Shown: positions 33,707 to 43,354 of the stretch, one piece after another | Numbering within the stretch: position 1 is the stretch's first letter | How the letters are laid out: the number at the start of each line of letters is the position of its first letter | Position numbers and translations under genes: made by a program | The notes under the pieces: generated by a model | Databases searched by the model: none | The model's input: only the letters and a program-made list of their open reading frames with translations | What the model was told of the DNA's origin: nothing | NCBI GenBank assembly: GCA_018268085.1 | Contig: JAFDXE010000004.1 | Location: 1 to 64,000, forward strand | Source: Bacteroidota bacterium | GTDB lineage: Bacteria > Bacteroidota > Bacteroidia > Chitinophagales > Chitinophagaceae | DNA length: 64,000 nucleotides | Direction: 5' to 3'

Positions 33707-36190
33707 TTATCGTTGTTTTTTTCCTTTAAATAATTCAATCCAAAAGGTGGATACGGCTGCTACCGTAATTGAATACAAAATATCCCGGAAACCAATTGCT
33801 GTTAATTGAAACAGACCCCTAAAAAAAGGAATGGTTATAAAACAAATAACCGACAACAATGTAAACAATGCAGCATACAGCAACAATGGATTTACTTTCT
33901 TACTGCTGATAAAAATATTGTATCGGAAAGAGCGGTTTACGAAAGACAGGAATATATTACAGAATATGATCGTTATAAACACCATTGTGCGCACCAACGT
34001 GTTATCGTAACCGTTATGTAAGTACCAGGCTGCGATACCAAGGCATCCGGCTGCAATTATCAATCCCTGTAAAATACTTACCAGCAAGGCGCTCAACGAT
34101 AAAAATGTGCTGCTCATTTTCCTGGGCGGACGTTGCATAACACCCGGCTCCGCAGGTTCGTTCTCATAAACGATGGAACAGGTGGGTCCCATAACAATCT
34201 CTAGAAAAATAACATGTACAGGGAAAAACAGGGTATAAAAATTCCAGTTCAATAACAGCGGTACTACAACAATTAAAATGATCGGCACGTGTATAGAAAT
34301 GATATAACGAATGGCTTTCTCGAGGTTATCGTAAATCTTTCTGCCATATAATACAGCATCAGTCATGTGTGCAAGATCATCGTCGGTAAGCACAAGCGAG
34401 GCTGCATCGCGGGCTACTTCACTGCCTCTTTTTCCCATGGCGATGCCGATATCCGCAGCTTTCAATGCGGGTGCATCATTCACGCCATCACCGGTCATGG
34501 CAACCACTTCCCCGTTCTCCCTCAGCGCTTCAATAATTTTCAGCTTTGCTTCCGGATACATTCTTGCAAACACCTGTACATTTCCTATTACTGTTTTTAA
34601 TTCTTCAGCCGGCATTTGCACCACTTCATTTCCGGTAAGCACGGTTGAATTAACTGCAATTCCTAATTCCTGTGCAATGTGCATAGCCGTTTCCGGGTAA
34701 TCGCCGGTGATCATTTTCACTTTTATTCCGGCAGCATGAAAAGTACTGATCGTTTCAGCCATGTTTTTCTTGGGCGGATCACTGAATGCCAGTAAGCCCA
34801 ATACATCGAATGCAAACTCCGTTTGTGCAACCGGGAATTTCGGTTCATTCCATACCGCACGGCCAACCGCCAGCACACGGAACCCCGAAGCAGCATATTG
34901 TAATACCTGTTGTTTGATGGCGAACTTTTTTTCAGTGCTAAGCGTAGACAATGCAATTAACGCTTCCGGTGCTCCCTTAGCTGCAATGATTGTTTCGCCG
35001 CCGGCATTCCTGAAAATATGTGTCATAAAAGGAGGCGTTCCTCCAAGCGGGTATTCATGAACCTGCAAAAATTCTTTTCGTTTATCGGTTACCGATATTA
35101 ACCCGTACATTTCATGAATGGCTTTTTCCATTGGATCAAAAGCGGTGGTTTCACTTGCCCACATGGCATACTCCAGTAATAAATGAGGAATCGCCTGTTT
35201 TTCCTTTGCGGAAATTGACTGCCCGGTAACTACATCATACAGCCATGCAATTTTCATTTCATTCAGCGTAAGGGTTCCTGTTTTATCTGTACAGATAACC
35301 GTTGCTGCTCCCAGTGTTTCTACATATTGAGGTTGCTTTACCAGCACGCCGTTCTTCATCATACGCATGGCGCCTAGTGCCATGAATGTGGTAAATGCCA
35401 CAGGAATCTCTTCAGGAAGAATGCTCATGGCAAGTGTTAAGCCCTGCATGAATGCTGTAAACAATTGCCGGGAATAAAAATAGTTATAAGCAACAACGAT
35501 ACAGAAGGCAACACCGCCAACGATGGCCATATTTTTTACAAAAGATTGTATCTGCTTTTGCAAAGGTGTTTTGATAACTGAAATTGATTGCAGCGACAAA
35601 CCAATCTTATCGAAGGTTGTTTGACTACCAATAGCCGTTACTACAATGGTTGCACTTCCGCTGGTAACCAGTGTTCCTTTGTACACATTTGCATTTTCAT
35701 CCACCGATTTAAAAACAGGAAGCGATTCGCCGGTAAGATTGGATTCGTTCACCGAAAAATCATTGGCAATGAGTAACCGGCCATCTGCAGCAATGATCTC
35801 TCCTTCTTCCAGTAACACTACATCCTGCAATACGATCTGATCGACCGGAATTTTTTGCTTTATCCCGTTTCTGATAACTGTTGTTTCACTGGCCGATAAT
35901 TTCCTCAACGCATCAATGGCATTTCGGCTCCTGTATTCCTGGAAAAATGAAATACCTGAAACAATAATAATTGCCGTTACCATTACAAATCCTTCTGCAT
36001 ACTGACCTGCAATAAAATAGATGATACAAGCAGCAATGAGGAGAATGAACATGGGTTCAAGTACCATTTCTTTCAACAGCACCCACACCGTGCTTCGCTG
36101 TTTGGCAATGCTGCTGTTGGAACCCGAGGCTGCCCTGGATTTCAGGACTGCTTCAGACGTTAAACCTGTAATGATCTGTGGATTATCCAT
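33707..36190 (-). CDS. Cation-transporting P-type ATPase, CtpF/Ca2+-type
   Basis: 827 residues from the ATG at 36188-36190 (MDNPQIITGLTSEAVL). P-type signatures: TGES near residue 150, PEEIPVAF in M4, phosphorylation motif CTDKTGTLT, and MTGDGVNDAPALKAADIGIAMG. PEEIP instead of CPC and the lack of an N-terminal metal domain place it in the type II (Ca2+-like) group rather than heavy-metal pumps. Ion specificity is not certain. It is 20 bp after pfkB, an operon pairing that recalls ctpF and pfkB of the DosR regulon. Confidence 0.92.
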   Translation of the reverse strand: MDNPQIITGLTSEAVLKSRAASGSNSSIAKQRSTVWVLLKEMVLEPMFILLIAACIIYFIAGQYAEGFVMVTAIIIVSGISFFQEYRSRNAIDALRKLSASETTVIRNGIKQKIPVDQIVLQDVVLLEEGEIIAADGRLLIANDFSVNESNLTGESLPVFKSVDENANVYKGTLVTSGSATIVVTAIGSQTTFDKIGLSLQSISVIKTPLQKQIQSFVKNMAIVGGVAFCIVVAYNYFYSRQLFTAFMQGLTLAMSILPEEIPVAFTTFMALGAMRMMKNGVLVKQPQYVETLGAATVICTDKTGTLTLNEMKIAWLYDVVTGQSISAKEKQAIPHLLLEYAMWASETTAFDPMEKAIHEMYGLISVTDKRKEFLQVHEYPLGGTPPFMTHIFRNAGGETIIAAKGAPEALIALSTLSTEKKFAIKQQVLQYAASGFRVLAVGRAVWNEPKFPVAQTEFAFDVLGLLAFSDPPKKNMAETISTFHAAGIKVKMITGDYPETAMHIAQELGIAVNSTVLTGNEVVQMPAEELKTVIGNVQVFARMYPEAKLKIIEALRENGEVVAMTGDGVNDAPALKAADIGIAMGKRGSEVARDAASLVLTDDDLAHMTDAVLYGRKIYDNLEKAIRYIISIHVPIILIVVVPLLLNWNFYTLFFPVHVIFLEIVMGPTCSIVYENEPAEPGVMQRPPRKMSSTFLSLSALLVSILQGLIIAAGCLGIAAWYLHNGYDNTLVRTMVFITIIFCNIFLSFVNRSFRYNIFISSKKVNPLLLYAALFTLLSVICFITIPFFRGLFQLTAIGFRDILYSITVAAVSTFWIELFKGKKQR

Positions 36191-36210
36191 TGTATATAAA
36201 AGCGTACATT

Positions 36211-37131
36211 TTACATCTGTTGATACAAACGATCTGCATCTGCCTTCATACACAATGCAGTTCCTTCATTAATGGTAGCGGCGGTTCCGCAGGCAACGCC
36301 GTATTTAACCGCTTCCTCAATTCCCCATCCGCTTGCAAGGCTAAACACAATTCCCGCCACCATACTATCTCCGGCACCAACGGTACTTTTTGTTTTTATT
36401 ACCGGTGCGGCAATAAATTCCTGTATTTGTTCAGTTACCAGTAAAGCGCCTGATGCACCCATTGACACAATGATCACTTCTGCCTGTTTGTTACCAATCA
36501 CCTGTTTCGCTGCATCAATAGCAGTATGCTTATCCAGTTCGTTTACCCCTGCCAGTGAGGCTAATTCGCCGAGATTCGGCTTTATCATATACACAGATTC
36601 TTTTAATGCTGATGTTAATACCGCCCCGGCACAATCTGCCACCACGGGCGCCTGTATTTTCCGGGCGATCTTTATCACTTCTGCAAAAAAAACTTCAGGC
36701 ATTCCCTGCGCCAGGCTTCCACTCAATACAAAAAATGAAGCTTCTTTAACCAGTGAAATTGCCTTTAAAAGTTCATGGTATTCTGCTTCACTCACAACAG
36801 GGCCGGGCATTCCAAACTTGTATTGCAGTCCTGAACTATCATCGGTAATCACAATGTTTTCTCTTGTTTCGCCAGCGAGGATCACTTCACGAAAGGGCAC
36901 CTGTTCATTGGCCAGCATTTGAACAAAATAGTCGCCGGTATAACCACCTGCCGGGAAAAACGCAATCGTATTTCCACCAAAACGATGGATTACACGGCTT
37001 ACATTAATACCTCCCCCTCCAGGATCTTTTTTCAGCGTTGAACAGCGAAGTTTTTTATCGGGAAACAAAGCAGGTACATGCACCGAGATATCAATACATG
37101 GATTTGCCGTAATGGTAATAACAGGTTTCAT
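36211..37131 (-). CDS. pfkB: PfkB-family sugar kinase, 6-phosphofructokinase II type
   Basis: 306 residues. Ribokinase fold with the N-terminal NPCIDISVHVP, GGGGINVSRVIHRFGG (substrate and hinge region), IKPNLGELASL, and the catalytic anion hole GAGDSMVAGIVFSLASG. This pattern matches Pfk-2/LacC-type phosphosugar kinases. It phosphorylates fructose-6-phosphate or a related sugar phosphate. It heads the minus-strand pfkB-ATPase operon; a -7-like box lies 51.5 bp from the shared operator at 37273. Confidence 0.88.
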   Translation of the reverse strand: MKPVITITANPCIDISVHVPALFPDKKLRCSTLKKDPGGGGINVSRVIHRFGGNTIAFFPAGGYTGDYFVQMLANEQVPFREVILAGETRENIVITDDSSGLQYKFGMPGPVVSEAEYHELLKAISLVKEASFFVLSGSLAQGMPEVFFAEVIKIARKIQAPVVADCAGAVLTSALKESVYMIKPNLGELASLAGVNELDKHTAIDAAKQVIGNKQAEVIIVSMGASGALLVTEQIQEFIAAPVIKTKSTVGAGDSMVAGIVFSLASGWGIEEAVKYGVACGTAATINEGTALCMKADADRLYQQM

Positions 37132-37219
37132 TTCATTTTATTTGCAACTGGTAAGATAACGGTAAATATGGTTATTTCAATTGGCCGCAATCGGCTGCCA
37201 AACTATTCATTAATATGGC

Positions 37220-37315
37220 TAAAACTACTGTACCTTTCCACCGCCCCTGCTGAGTTGTATCAATGAAATTACTGATAAACGTCATTTCCCGGTGTACACT
37301 ACAACAATACATTTA
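37220..37315. promoter_or_regulatory. Shared CRP/FNR-type operator with divergent -7 boxes (pfkB / baeRF-like)
   Basis: TGAT-AAAC-GTCA (37273-37284) is centred at 37278.5. Plus strand: TACATTTA (37308-37315) starts 29.5 bp away, giving class II-like geometry for the gene at 37333. Minus strand: TAGTTTTA (plus coordinates 37220-37227) starts 51.5 bp away for pfkB, leaving an 80- to 90-bp leader. Both boxes have one mismatch to TAnnTTTG. Confidence 0.6.
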
Positions 37316-37332
37316 CAATATAATTAATTACC

Positions 37333-38424
37333 ATGGCAACAATTACCCAACACAGTTTAAAAGAGATCAGGGAAAAACTAAACCTGCTTCCTTCCGTTTC
37401 AGTTATCATGCCATTTGAACCTTCCATACAGTCAAAGAGCAGCATTACTAAAAATTTAAATGAAGCCATAGAAAAAGCTTCGCAGTTTACCGAGGGGCAT
37501 TACGACAAACAACTGGGCGAACTGGTGATCAGTAAACTGAAATCCATTGTTTCGGAACTGAATTACAACAGCAATAAAAAAAGTATTGCAATTTATGTAT
37601 CACCGGTATTTCAAAAAGTATTGTACCTGAATATTGCAGTAGAAGAACATGTAGTTGTGGATGATTTTTTCGAAATACGTGACCTGGTTTATTGCAAGAA
37701 ACAATCGCATAAATACCTCGCTTTACTGCTGAGTGAAAAACAGGCAAAAATATTCATGGGCACTACGGATAGTTTTTTAACGATCCTTACCAACAATTTT
37801 GATTCTGTATTTAATTATATTAATGATGCGGCTGAACCAGTGGCCAATTTTTCAGATCCTGATAAAAGAAATGAAATCATCATGGATAAATTTCTGCATC
37901 ATATAGACAATAGCCTTACGCATATTCTTAATGCCTATCATTTGCCATTGTTTATCCTGGGAACAAAAAAGATAACCGGTCATTTCAAAAAAATATCCAA
38001 ACACAACAGTGCGGTTATCGAATGCATCCATGGAAATTATGAAGAGGCCAATCCGAAAGAATTACTGGATGTATTAAAACCACATATTGACGACTGGAAA
38101 AAAGTAAGCGCAAAAGATTTGCTTAACCAGTTAGCAGAAGCAGCAAACAATAAGAAACTGGTTGCGGGCATGCATAATGTATGGAAAGCAGCACATGAAA
38201 TGAAAGGGAAATTATTACTTGTTGAAAAAGATTTTATGTTTCCTGCCGAACATGAAAACAGCAACCGTAAAGAACCGGCTGGAAATTACAACCGTTATAC
38301 CTACATAAAAGATGCAGTAGATGAATTAATAGAACGTGTATTTGAAAGCGGTGGTGATATAGAATTTGTTGAAAAGGGTTTATTGCAATCATACGACCGT
38401 ATTGCTTTGATTACTCATTACTGA
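37333..38424 (+). CDS. Putative baeRF (bacterial eRF1-like) family protein
   Basis: 363 residues, soluble. The order of a host-factor-like N-terminal part (SVSVIMPFEP), a central stretch FEIRDLVYCKKQSHKYLALLLSEKQAKIF, and a C-terminal alternating beta/alpha part ending DRIALITHY resembles the baeRF group of archaeo-eukaryotic release factor homologs, which in bacteria are tied to ribosome stress. This is pattern recall, not proof. It precedes a USP gene by 34 bp, and both probably come from the operator at 37273. Confidence 0.5.
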   Translation: MATITQHSLKEIREKLNLLPSVSVIMPFEPSIQSKSSITKNLNEAIEKASQFTEGHYDKQLGELVISKLKSIVSELNYNSNKKSIAIYVSPVFQKVLYLNIAVEEHVVVDDFFEIRDLVYCKKQSHKYLALLLSEKQAKIFMGTTDSFLTILTNNFDSVFNYINDAAEPVANFSDPDKRNEIIMDKFLHHIDNSLTHILNAYHLPLFILGTKKITGHFKKISKHNSAVIECIHGNYEEANPKELLDVLKPHIDDWKKVSAKDLLNQLAEAANNKKLVAGMHNVWKAAHEMKGKLLLVEKDFMFPAEHENSNRKEPAGNYNRYTYIKDAVDELIERVFESGGDIEFVEKGLLQSYDRIALITHY

Positions 38425-38458
38425 TAAAACGGTTTGATTTAACCTAAATACATTGCAG

Positions 38459-39280
38459 ATGAAAACGATCATTGTTCCTACCGATTTTTCCGCTGCCGCC
38501 AACAATGCAGTTAACTATGCTGCTGATCTCGCAGCTTCCATACACGCAGATCTTCACCTGTTACATTGCATTGAACTAACAGGCAGTTTCGTTGCCGTAC
38601 CCAATACTTTTAATATCAATGAAATGCAGCAGACTGCAGAAACAGCATTACAAAAACTGGCTGCTGCCTTACTGCAGGAACGAAACAACAGCATCAACAT
38701 AACAACTGAAGTAAGAACCGGTTTGTTTTTCCAGGAATTGCAAGACGACTGTGCGCAGTTACATCCTTATGCAGTAGTGATGGGCAGCCAGGGCACAACG
38801 GCTGCACAAAGAACATTATTTGGCAGCCATACGATCTATGCCATGAAACACCTGCAGCAACCGATGATCACCGTACCGCCCGGAGTTACATTCCATTCAA
38901 TCAAAAAAATAGCATTGGCCTGCGATTTTGAAAATGTACTAACCACTGTTCCTACGGAAGAAATTAAAATGATCGTAAATGATTTTAATGCTTCGCTGCA
39001 CATCATCTACACAGGAAAAAAACCGGAGACCGATACGCAGGTAGCTTTTGGTTCCGAAATGTTACGGTCGAAATTAAAGCCACTGGATCCTGTATTTCAT
39101 TTCATCAGCAGTGACAACACAGACACAACCATCATTGATTATGCAGATGCAATGGAAACAGATCTGCTGATCACTATTCCCAAAAAACATTCATTCCCGG
39201 AAGTGTTAATGCACAGGAGTCATACCCGTAAAATGGTTTTATTCAGTGCTGTTCCCGTGATGGCAGTACATGGAGCCTGA
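38459..39280 (+). CDS. Universal stress protein, tandem UspA domains
   Basis: 273 residues from the ATG at 38459 (MKTIIVPTDFSAAANNAVNYA). The first half contains a complete nucleotide motif G-2x-G-9x-GS in MGSQGTTAAQRTLFGSHT; the second half is degenerate and ends VLFSAVPVMAVHGA. It is a close paralog of the USP at 60190 in length and sequence. It lies 34 bp after the baeRF-like gene with no promoter of its own, and an intrinsic terminator follows. Confidence 0.94.
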   Translation: MKTIIVPTDFSAAANNAVNYAADLAASIHADLHLLHCIELTGSFVAVPNTFNINEMQQTAETALQKLAAALLQERNNSINITTEVRTGLFFQELQDDCAQLHPYAVVMGSQGTTAAQRTLFGSHTIYAMKHLQQPMITVPPGVTFHSIKKIALACDFENVLTTVPTEEIKMIVNDFNASLHIIYTGKKPETDTQVAFGSEMLRSKLKPLDPVFHFISSDNTDTTIIDYADAMETDLLITIPKKHSFPEVLMHRSHTRKMVLFSAVPVMAVHGA

Positions 39281-39303
39281 CAGGCTGGATAAGCGTAAAG
39301 ATT

Positions 39304-39327
39304 GCCCTTCACTGTAAGGGCTTTTTT
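39304..39327 (+). terminator. Intrinsic terminator after the USP gene
   Basis: GCCCTT (39304-39309) pairs with AAGGGC (39316-39321), followed by six T. The T-run overlaps the stop codon of the convergent minus-strand gene. Confidence 0.85.
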
Positions 39328-39697
39328 AATTTTCAGTACCGGATGCTCTTTTAGCAAGATCGTTTTGTTCGGCCAGGGTTAACTTATCTGTACCCGCCGT
39401 TTCAATTTCTTCCTTTCCATTCATTCGTACAACCTGAACATTTAAATTAAATTTCTTCCTGAACATTTGTTCCAGGTCGCCGGTACGAAACCAGGAATGG
39501 ATTTCAATTACGCCATGCGGATGATTTTTTCGAATCTCGCCGACTCTTGTCTGGGGATCAAAAGGAATTTTATCTGAAGAATGTTCATACCAATGATGCG
39601 GATGCTGATAAAATTCCAGGCTTAAACCGGAAAAGAAAGTGTTGAACTTATCCTGTATGTCGGCGATGGTTTTGTTATCATCAATTTCAAGTATCAT
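39326..39697 (-). CDS. Uncharacterised protein, paralog of the product at 56257
   Basis: 123 residues, soluble and charged. It has an N-terminal ubiquitin-like-looking strand pattern (MILEIDDNKTIADIQDKFNTF) and a conserved C-terminal part (LEQMFRKKFNLNVQVVR, then TDKLTLAEQNDLAKRAS) that aligns along its length with the 137-aa protein at 56257-56670 (TDRMSLQEQNELGRQNS). I know no function for this family. A CRP/FNR-type operator at 39784 has a -7-like box at 29.5 bp on this strand. Confidence 0.75.
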   Translation of the reverse strand: MILEIDDNKTIADIQDKFNTFFSGLSLEFYQHPHHWYEHSSDKIPFDPQTRVGEIRKNHPHGVIEIHSWFRTGDLEQMFRKKFNLNVQVVRMNGKEEIETAGTDKLTLAEQNDLAKRASGTEN

Positions 39698-39752
39698 GTG
39701 GAGGCTGTTGTATGAAGAATGCTGGTACTAATGTAACAGTAATTTTCTTATT

Positions 39753-39795
39753 CTAAAATATAAAAAAGATGGGTTCCCGGCAATGATCCATATCA
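39753..39795 (-). promoter_or_regulatory. CRP/FNR-type operator and -7 box of the 123-aa gene
   Basis: TGAT-CCAT-ATCA (39784-39795, centre 39789.5). On the minus strand TATTTTAG (plus coordinates 39753-39760, one mismatch) starts 29.5 bp away, about 55 bp before the ATG at 39697. Confidence 0.55.
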
Positions 39796-39838
39796 GCTAT
39801 AAAGTGTACGGAGGTTACCACGGGCATCCGTTTTTTAA

Positions 39839-39942
39839 TGATGAACATCAGCAGCGAAAATGACCGATGTTTTTTCCCGGGAAAGCATCCAGGGATATAT
39901 TTGAACTGTTAATTCAATTCAAAACTTAAAACAAAAGGAGGT
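39839..39942 (+). promoter_or_regulatory. CRP/FNR-type operator, exact -7 box and strong RBS of hsp20
   Basis: TGAT-GAAC-ATCA (39839-39850, centre 39844.5) is followed by an exact -7 box TATATTTG at 39896-39903, 51.5 bp from the centre. AGGAGG at 39936-39941, 5 bp before the ATG, is a perfect Shine-Dalgarno sequence, unusual in this genome where most starts lack one; it suggests very high translation of this chaperone. Confidence 0.7.
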
Positions 39943-39946
39943 CGTT

Positions 39947-40387
39947 ATGTCAACACCTGCATTAAAAAAATTCGCAGATAGTCCATCAGTATTTGATGAC
40001 TTTTTCAAACCCTGGAACGAATGGTTCGATGCCGGAAAATTTATGGGCAGAACAATGAATATTCCTGCTGTAAATATCACGGAGAATAAAAATGAATTCG
40101 AAGTTGCACTGGCAGCGCCGGGCATGAAAAAAAGTGATTTTAAAATTGGCGTTGAAGGAAACATGCTAACCATCAGCAGTGAAAAAGAAGAATCAACAGA
40201 AGAGAAAGATAAAAAGTTTACCCGCAAGGAATATAATTATTCTTCCTTCAGCAGGAGTTTTACCTTACCTGAAGAAATCAATAAAGAAAAAATAGATGCC
40301 CGTTATGAAGACGGCGTTTTAAAAATTTGCCTGCCAAGAAAAGAGGAAGCCAAAAATAATACAACAAAACAAATTGCTGTTAAATAA
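39947..40387 (+). CDS. Small heat shock protein, Hsp20/alpha-crystallin
   Basis: 146 residues. The alpha-crystallin domain has VALAAPGMKKSDFKIGVEG and ends at GVLKICLPRKEEAK. It is a paralog of the Hsp20 encoded at 28302-28751. It acts as a cytoplasmic holdase. Its promoter carries the island operator and a perfect ribosome binding site, and its convergent neighbour is mgtA across a strong terminator. Confidence 0.96.
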   Translation: MSTPALKKFADSPSVFDDFFKPWNEWFDAGKFMGRTMNIPAVNITENKNEFEVALAAPGMKKSDFKIGVEGNMLTISSEKEESTEEKDKKFTRKEYNYSSFSRSFTLPEEINKEKIDARYEDGVLKICLPRKEEAKNNTTKQIAVK

Positions 40388-40406
40388 GGCGGCTTCATAA
40401 TGTTAG

Positions 40407-40439
40407 TCCCGCAACTTATTCCTGGTTGCGGGATTTTTT
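40407..40439 (+). terminator. Intrinsic terminator of hsp20
   Basis: TCCCGCAAC (40407-40415) pairs perfectly with GTTGCGGGA (40425-40433), followed by six T that run into the stop codon of convergent mgtA. Confidence 0.9.
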
Positions 40440-42978
40440 ATTGCTCAGGAAATCTCTTCTTCAAATACCAACTGAAAAACCATACTTTCAACAGGTCGGC
40501 AGTTATGATATAGGCAACAACGATCCCTATCATAGCAGCAAAAATTTTAGCCGGCAAAGGAACCATTCCCAATGATTGTGTAAAGGGCAGATAAGGAAAT
40601 AACAAGGTTGCCACACATCCGATCACACTTAATATGAGCAGGTATTTTCCGGGGCGGCTCTTAAAGAAATTTTTATGTGTGCGAATGATAAATAAGATAA
40701 AGAGTTCAGACAATACAGATTCAATAAACCAGCCGGTTTGAAATGCAGCTTCTCCAGCTTTTAATATGAACAGCAACGTGAGGAAGGTAATGATATCAAA
40801 CAATGAACTGTGCACACCGAAGAAGATCATGTAATCTCTTATCAGTTTCATATTCCATTTGCCGGGTCGGGTCAATTGTTCTTCATCTACCCTGTCGGAA
40901 GCTATGGTTAAATACGGAAAATCCGTAATGAAATTTGTAAGTAAAATCTGCTTGGGCAGCATTGGTAAAAACGGAAGCAGTAAAGAGGCAAATGCAACAC
41001 TGCACATATTGCCAAATGTTGAACCGGTGCTGATGTAAATATATTTGAGTGTGTTGGCAAAGGTTTTCCTGCCTTCTTTAATTCCTTCGGTAAGTACGTC
41101 CAGGTTTTTCTCCATTAATACGAAATCAGAAGCATCTTTGGCTACATCTACCGCATTTTCAACAGATATACCAATGTCGGCTGCATTTAATGCAGACACA
41201 TCGTTGATCCCATCGCCCATGTAAGCGATCGTATATGATTTGCGCAAGGCATGAATGATACGTTCCTTTTGCTGTGGTTCTACTTCAGCGAATATATGAA
41301 CGGGTTTTACTTTTTGTATGATGGCTTCCGGGCTCACATTCAGTAAATCTGTTCCGGTAATGATGATCGGATCCTTTATACCGATTTCCAATGCGGTGGC
41401 TTTTGCGATGTTGCGGTTATCACCGGTAATGATCTTCAATTCAACGCCCAGGTTGCGCATTTCATCAATAGTATCTTTTATACCAGGCTTTACGGGATCA
41501 CCGCAAAAAATAAAACCTGCAAAGATCATATCGCATTCATCCTCCCTGGTTATTTTATTTGTAGTTACCTGTTTATAACAAACAGCAATTACTCTTTTAC
41601 CTTCCAATCCTTTTTGAGTAGACAGATCATTCAATTTTTGCCATTGCAATTTTATATCGGCAGTGTTATTATTCTGCAATTGTACGCTACTGCAAATACT
41701 GCACACTTTATCATAAGCGCCTTTCGTGATCAATAACTTCTTTCCATCCTTTTCAACAACAACAGAAATTCTTTTCCGGATGAAATCATAAGGAATTTCG
41801 CCAACCTTTTCATAACCGGCACCATTAAACGAAAGGGCATTGATGGCAGCATCAATCGGGTTCCTGTACCCGGTTTCATATTTTGCGTTCAGGCATGCCA
41901 GGGTTTTTACAAACTCATCTGCTACCCCATCAATATTTGTTATAGCATCTATCACCATTTCGCCGCCGGTAATGGTTCCTGTTTTATCGGTACACAACAG
42001 GTTTACTTCTCCTAAATTCTGGATGGCTGAAAGTTTCTTTACAATTACTTTTTTAGCAAACATTCTTTTTGCGCCGGCACTCATGGCTATTGTTGTAATA
42101 GCTGGTAATAATTCAGGCGCCATTCCAACAGCCAGCGCTAATGCAAACAATGCCGACTCCACCACCGTTTTATGATGCAGGATATTGGCAACGAGAATAA
42201 ATACGCAAAGGAAAATTGAAATTTTCATCAGGAAATAACCGAACTGCCTGATCCCTTTTTCAAAACTGGTTTCAGTTACAACAGAAGCGCTTTGAACAAT
42301 GTTCCCGAAAATTGTCTGATCAGCAGTATGAATAACCAGCGCAGTGCCTGTTCCGCTAACCACACTGGTTCCCTGCCATAATGCATTTGTTCGCATCGTC
42401 AACCTTGCATTTTCATCCACTACACCGGGTATTTTTCTAACGGGAAATGACTCTCCTGTTAAACTTGCTTCGTTAACGTGCAATTCATTTGATGCGATCA
42501 GCAAACAATCGGCGGCAATCATATCACCGGCGCTCAATTGAACAATATCTCCGGGCACTACTTCATCTGAATGAATTTCCGTTGATCTTCCACTCCTGGT
42601 TACAATAGATTTCAATGCAATTAATCGCTGAAGCTTTTCAACCACACGACCGGCATTTCTTTCCTGGAAAAAACTAAGTAATCCTGTAGACAGCACAATA
42701 AAAAGTATGATGAATACATCTGAACGATCACCGAGGAATGCAGAGATGATCACTGCGCCGATGAGTAATAACATTAACGGACTTCTGAATTGACCGGCGA
42801 AGAGCAACATGTCTTTTTTAAATCCGGCAACAGCTTTCTTTTTACCAGGGATTGAATGCAGGATTGCAGAAGCCTGCGCATCGGTTAGTCCGGAAGGTGA
42901 ACTGTTCAATTGCTTAAACCAGTAATCGGTACTGAATTGCCAGAAAGACGATGAATGAACCTGATTTTTTTCTTTCAT
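40438..42978 (-). CDS. mgtA: Magnesium-type P-type ATPase (type IIIB, MgtA-like)
   Basis: 846 residues from the ATG at 42976-42978 (MKEKNQVHSSSFWQF); a TTG five codons upstream is ignored. It has TGES (EASLTGESFPVRK), MAPELLPAI in M4, the phosphorylation site LLCTDKTGTITGG and MGDGINDVSALNAADIGISV, and it keeps the long C-terminal helices of MgtA. It probably imports Mg2+. No riboswitch-like leader is seen in the short upstream gap (85 bp), where only half-palindromes TGATGAGC and TGATGAAC occur. Confidence 0.92.
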   Translation of the reverse strand: MKEKNQVHSSSFWQFSTDYWFKQLNSSPSGLTDAQASAILHSIPGKKKAVAGFKKDMLLFAGQFRSPLMLLLIGAVIISAFLGDRSDVFIILFIVLSTGLLSFFQERNAGRVVEKLQRLIALKSIVTRSGRSTEIHSDEVVPGDIVQLSAGDMIAADCLLIASNELHVNEASLTGESFPVRKIPGVVDENARLTMRTNALWQGTSVVSGTGTALVIHTADQTIFGNIVQSASVVTETSFEKGIRQFGYFLMKISIFLCVFILVANILHHKTVVESALFALALAVGMAPELLPAITTIAMSAGAKRMFAKKVIVKKLSAIQNLGEVNLLCTDKTGTITGGEMVIDAITNIDGVADEFVKTLACLNAKYETGYRNPIDAAINALSFNGAGYEKVGEIPYDFIRKRISVVVEKDGKKLLITKGAYDKVCSICSSVQLQNNNTADIKLQWQKLNDLSTQKGLEGKRVIAVCYKQVTTNKITREDECDMIFAGFIFCGDPVKPGIKDTIDEMRNLGVELKIITGDNRNIAKATALEIGIKDPIIITGTDLLNVSPEAIIQKVKPVHIFAEVEPQQKERIIHALRKSYTIAYMGDGINDVSALNAADIGISVENAVDVAKDASDFVLMEKNLDVLTEGIKEGRKTFANTLKYIYISTGSTFGNMCSVAFASLLLPFLPMLPKQILLTNFITDFPYLTIASDRVDEEQLTRPGKWNMKLIRDYMIFFGVHSSLFDIITFLTLLFILKAGEAAFQTGWFIESVLSELFILFIIRTHKNFFKSRPGKYLLILSVIGCVATLLFPYLPFTQSLGMVPLPAKIFAAMIGIVVAYIITADLLKVWFFSWYLKKRFPEQ

Positions 42979-43063
42979 AACAACAGGATGCAATAAATGA
43001 TGAGCATTGTTCAGGAATGATGAACCTTCTTAAAAATTTACAAATCCGATTGGTAAATTTATC

Positions 43064-43354
43064 TTATTTCCTGAACAAGCCTGTTATTCCTTTTCGGGTG
43101 GATGACAATATATTTTTTAGGATAGTTTCTGCACCTGTTGCTACCGCTTGTTTTATAAATTCATTGGAGGATCCGGATTTTTCCTGGGATGATGATGTAC
43201 ACCCGGAAAATAATTGCTGAACAATTTTTCCGGGGGCGGCTTCCTGTTTAAGTGTGGACCATTGAGAATGCAATTGCGTTCGCAATTTCATTTCTTCCAT
43301 TTGTAACCGGTATTGCTCTGCCAGTAACTGATCGGTATTTTTAATTTTTTTCAT
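43064..43354 (-). CDS. Uncharacterised 96-aa protein coupled to a YqjE-like gene
   Basis: 96 residues, charged and helical at the N-terminus (DQLLAEQYRLQMEEMKLRTQ), then Ser-rich, ending in a basic helix (STRKGITGLFRK). Its start overlaps the end of the upstream membrane-protein gene by 14 bp, so the two are translationally coupled, as YqjD/YqjE/YqjK-type small envelope proteins often are. No specific family is recognised. Confidence 0.65.
   Translation of the reverse strand: MKKIKNTDQLLAEQYRLQMEEMKLRTQLHSQWSTLKQEAAPGKIVQQLFSGCTSSSQEKSGSSNEFIKQAVATGAETILKNILSSTRKGITGLFRK

Noticed and set aside
42985..43035. Half-palindromes TGATGAGC and TGATGAAC upstream of mgtA
   Set aside because: Neither has a matching RTCA half-site, so mgtA is not placed in the operator set.
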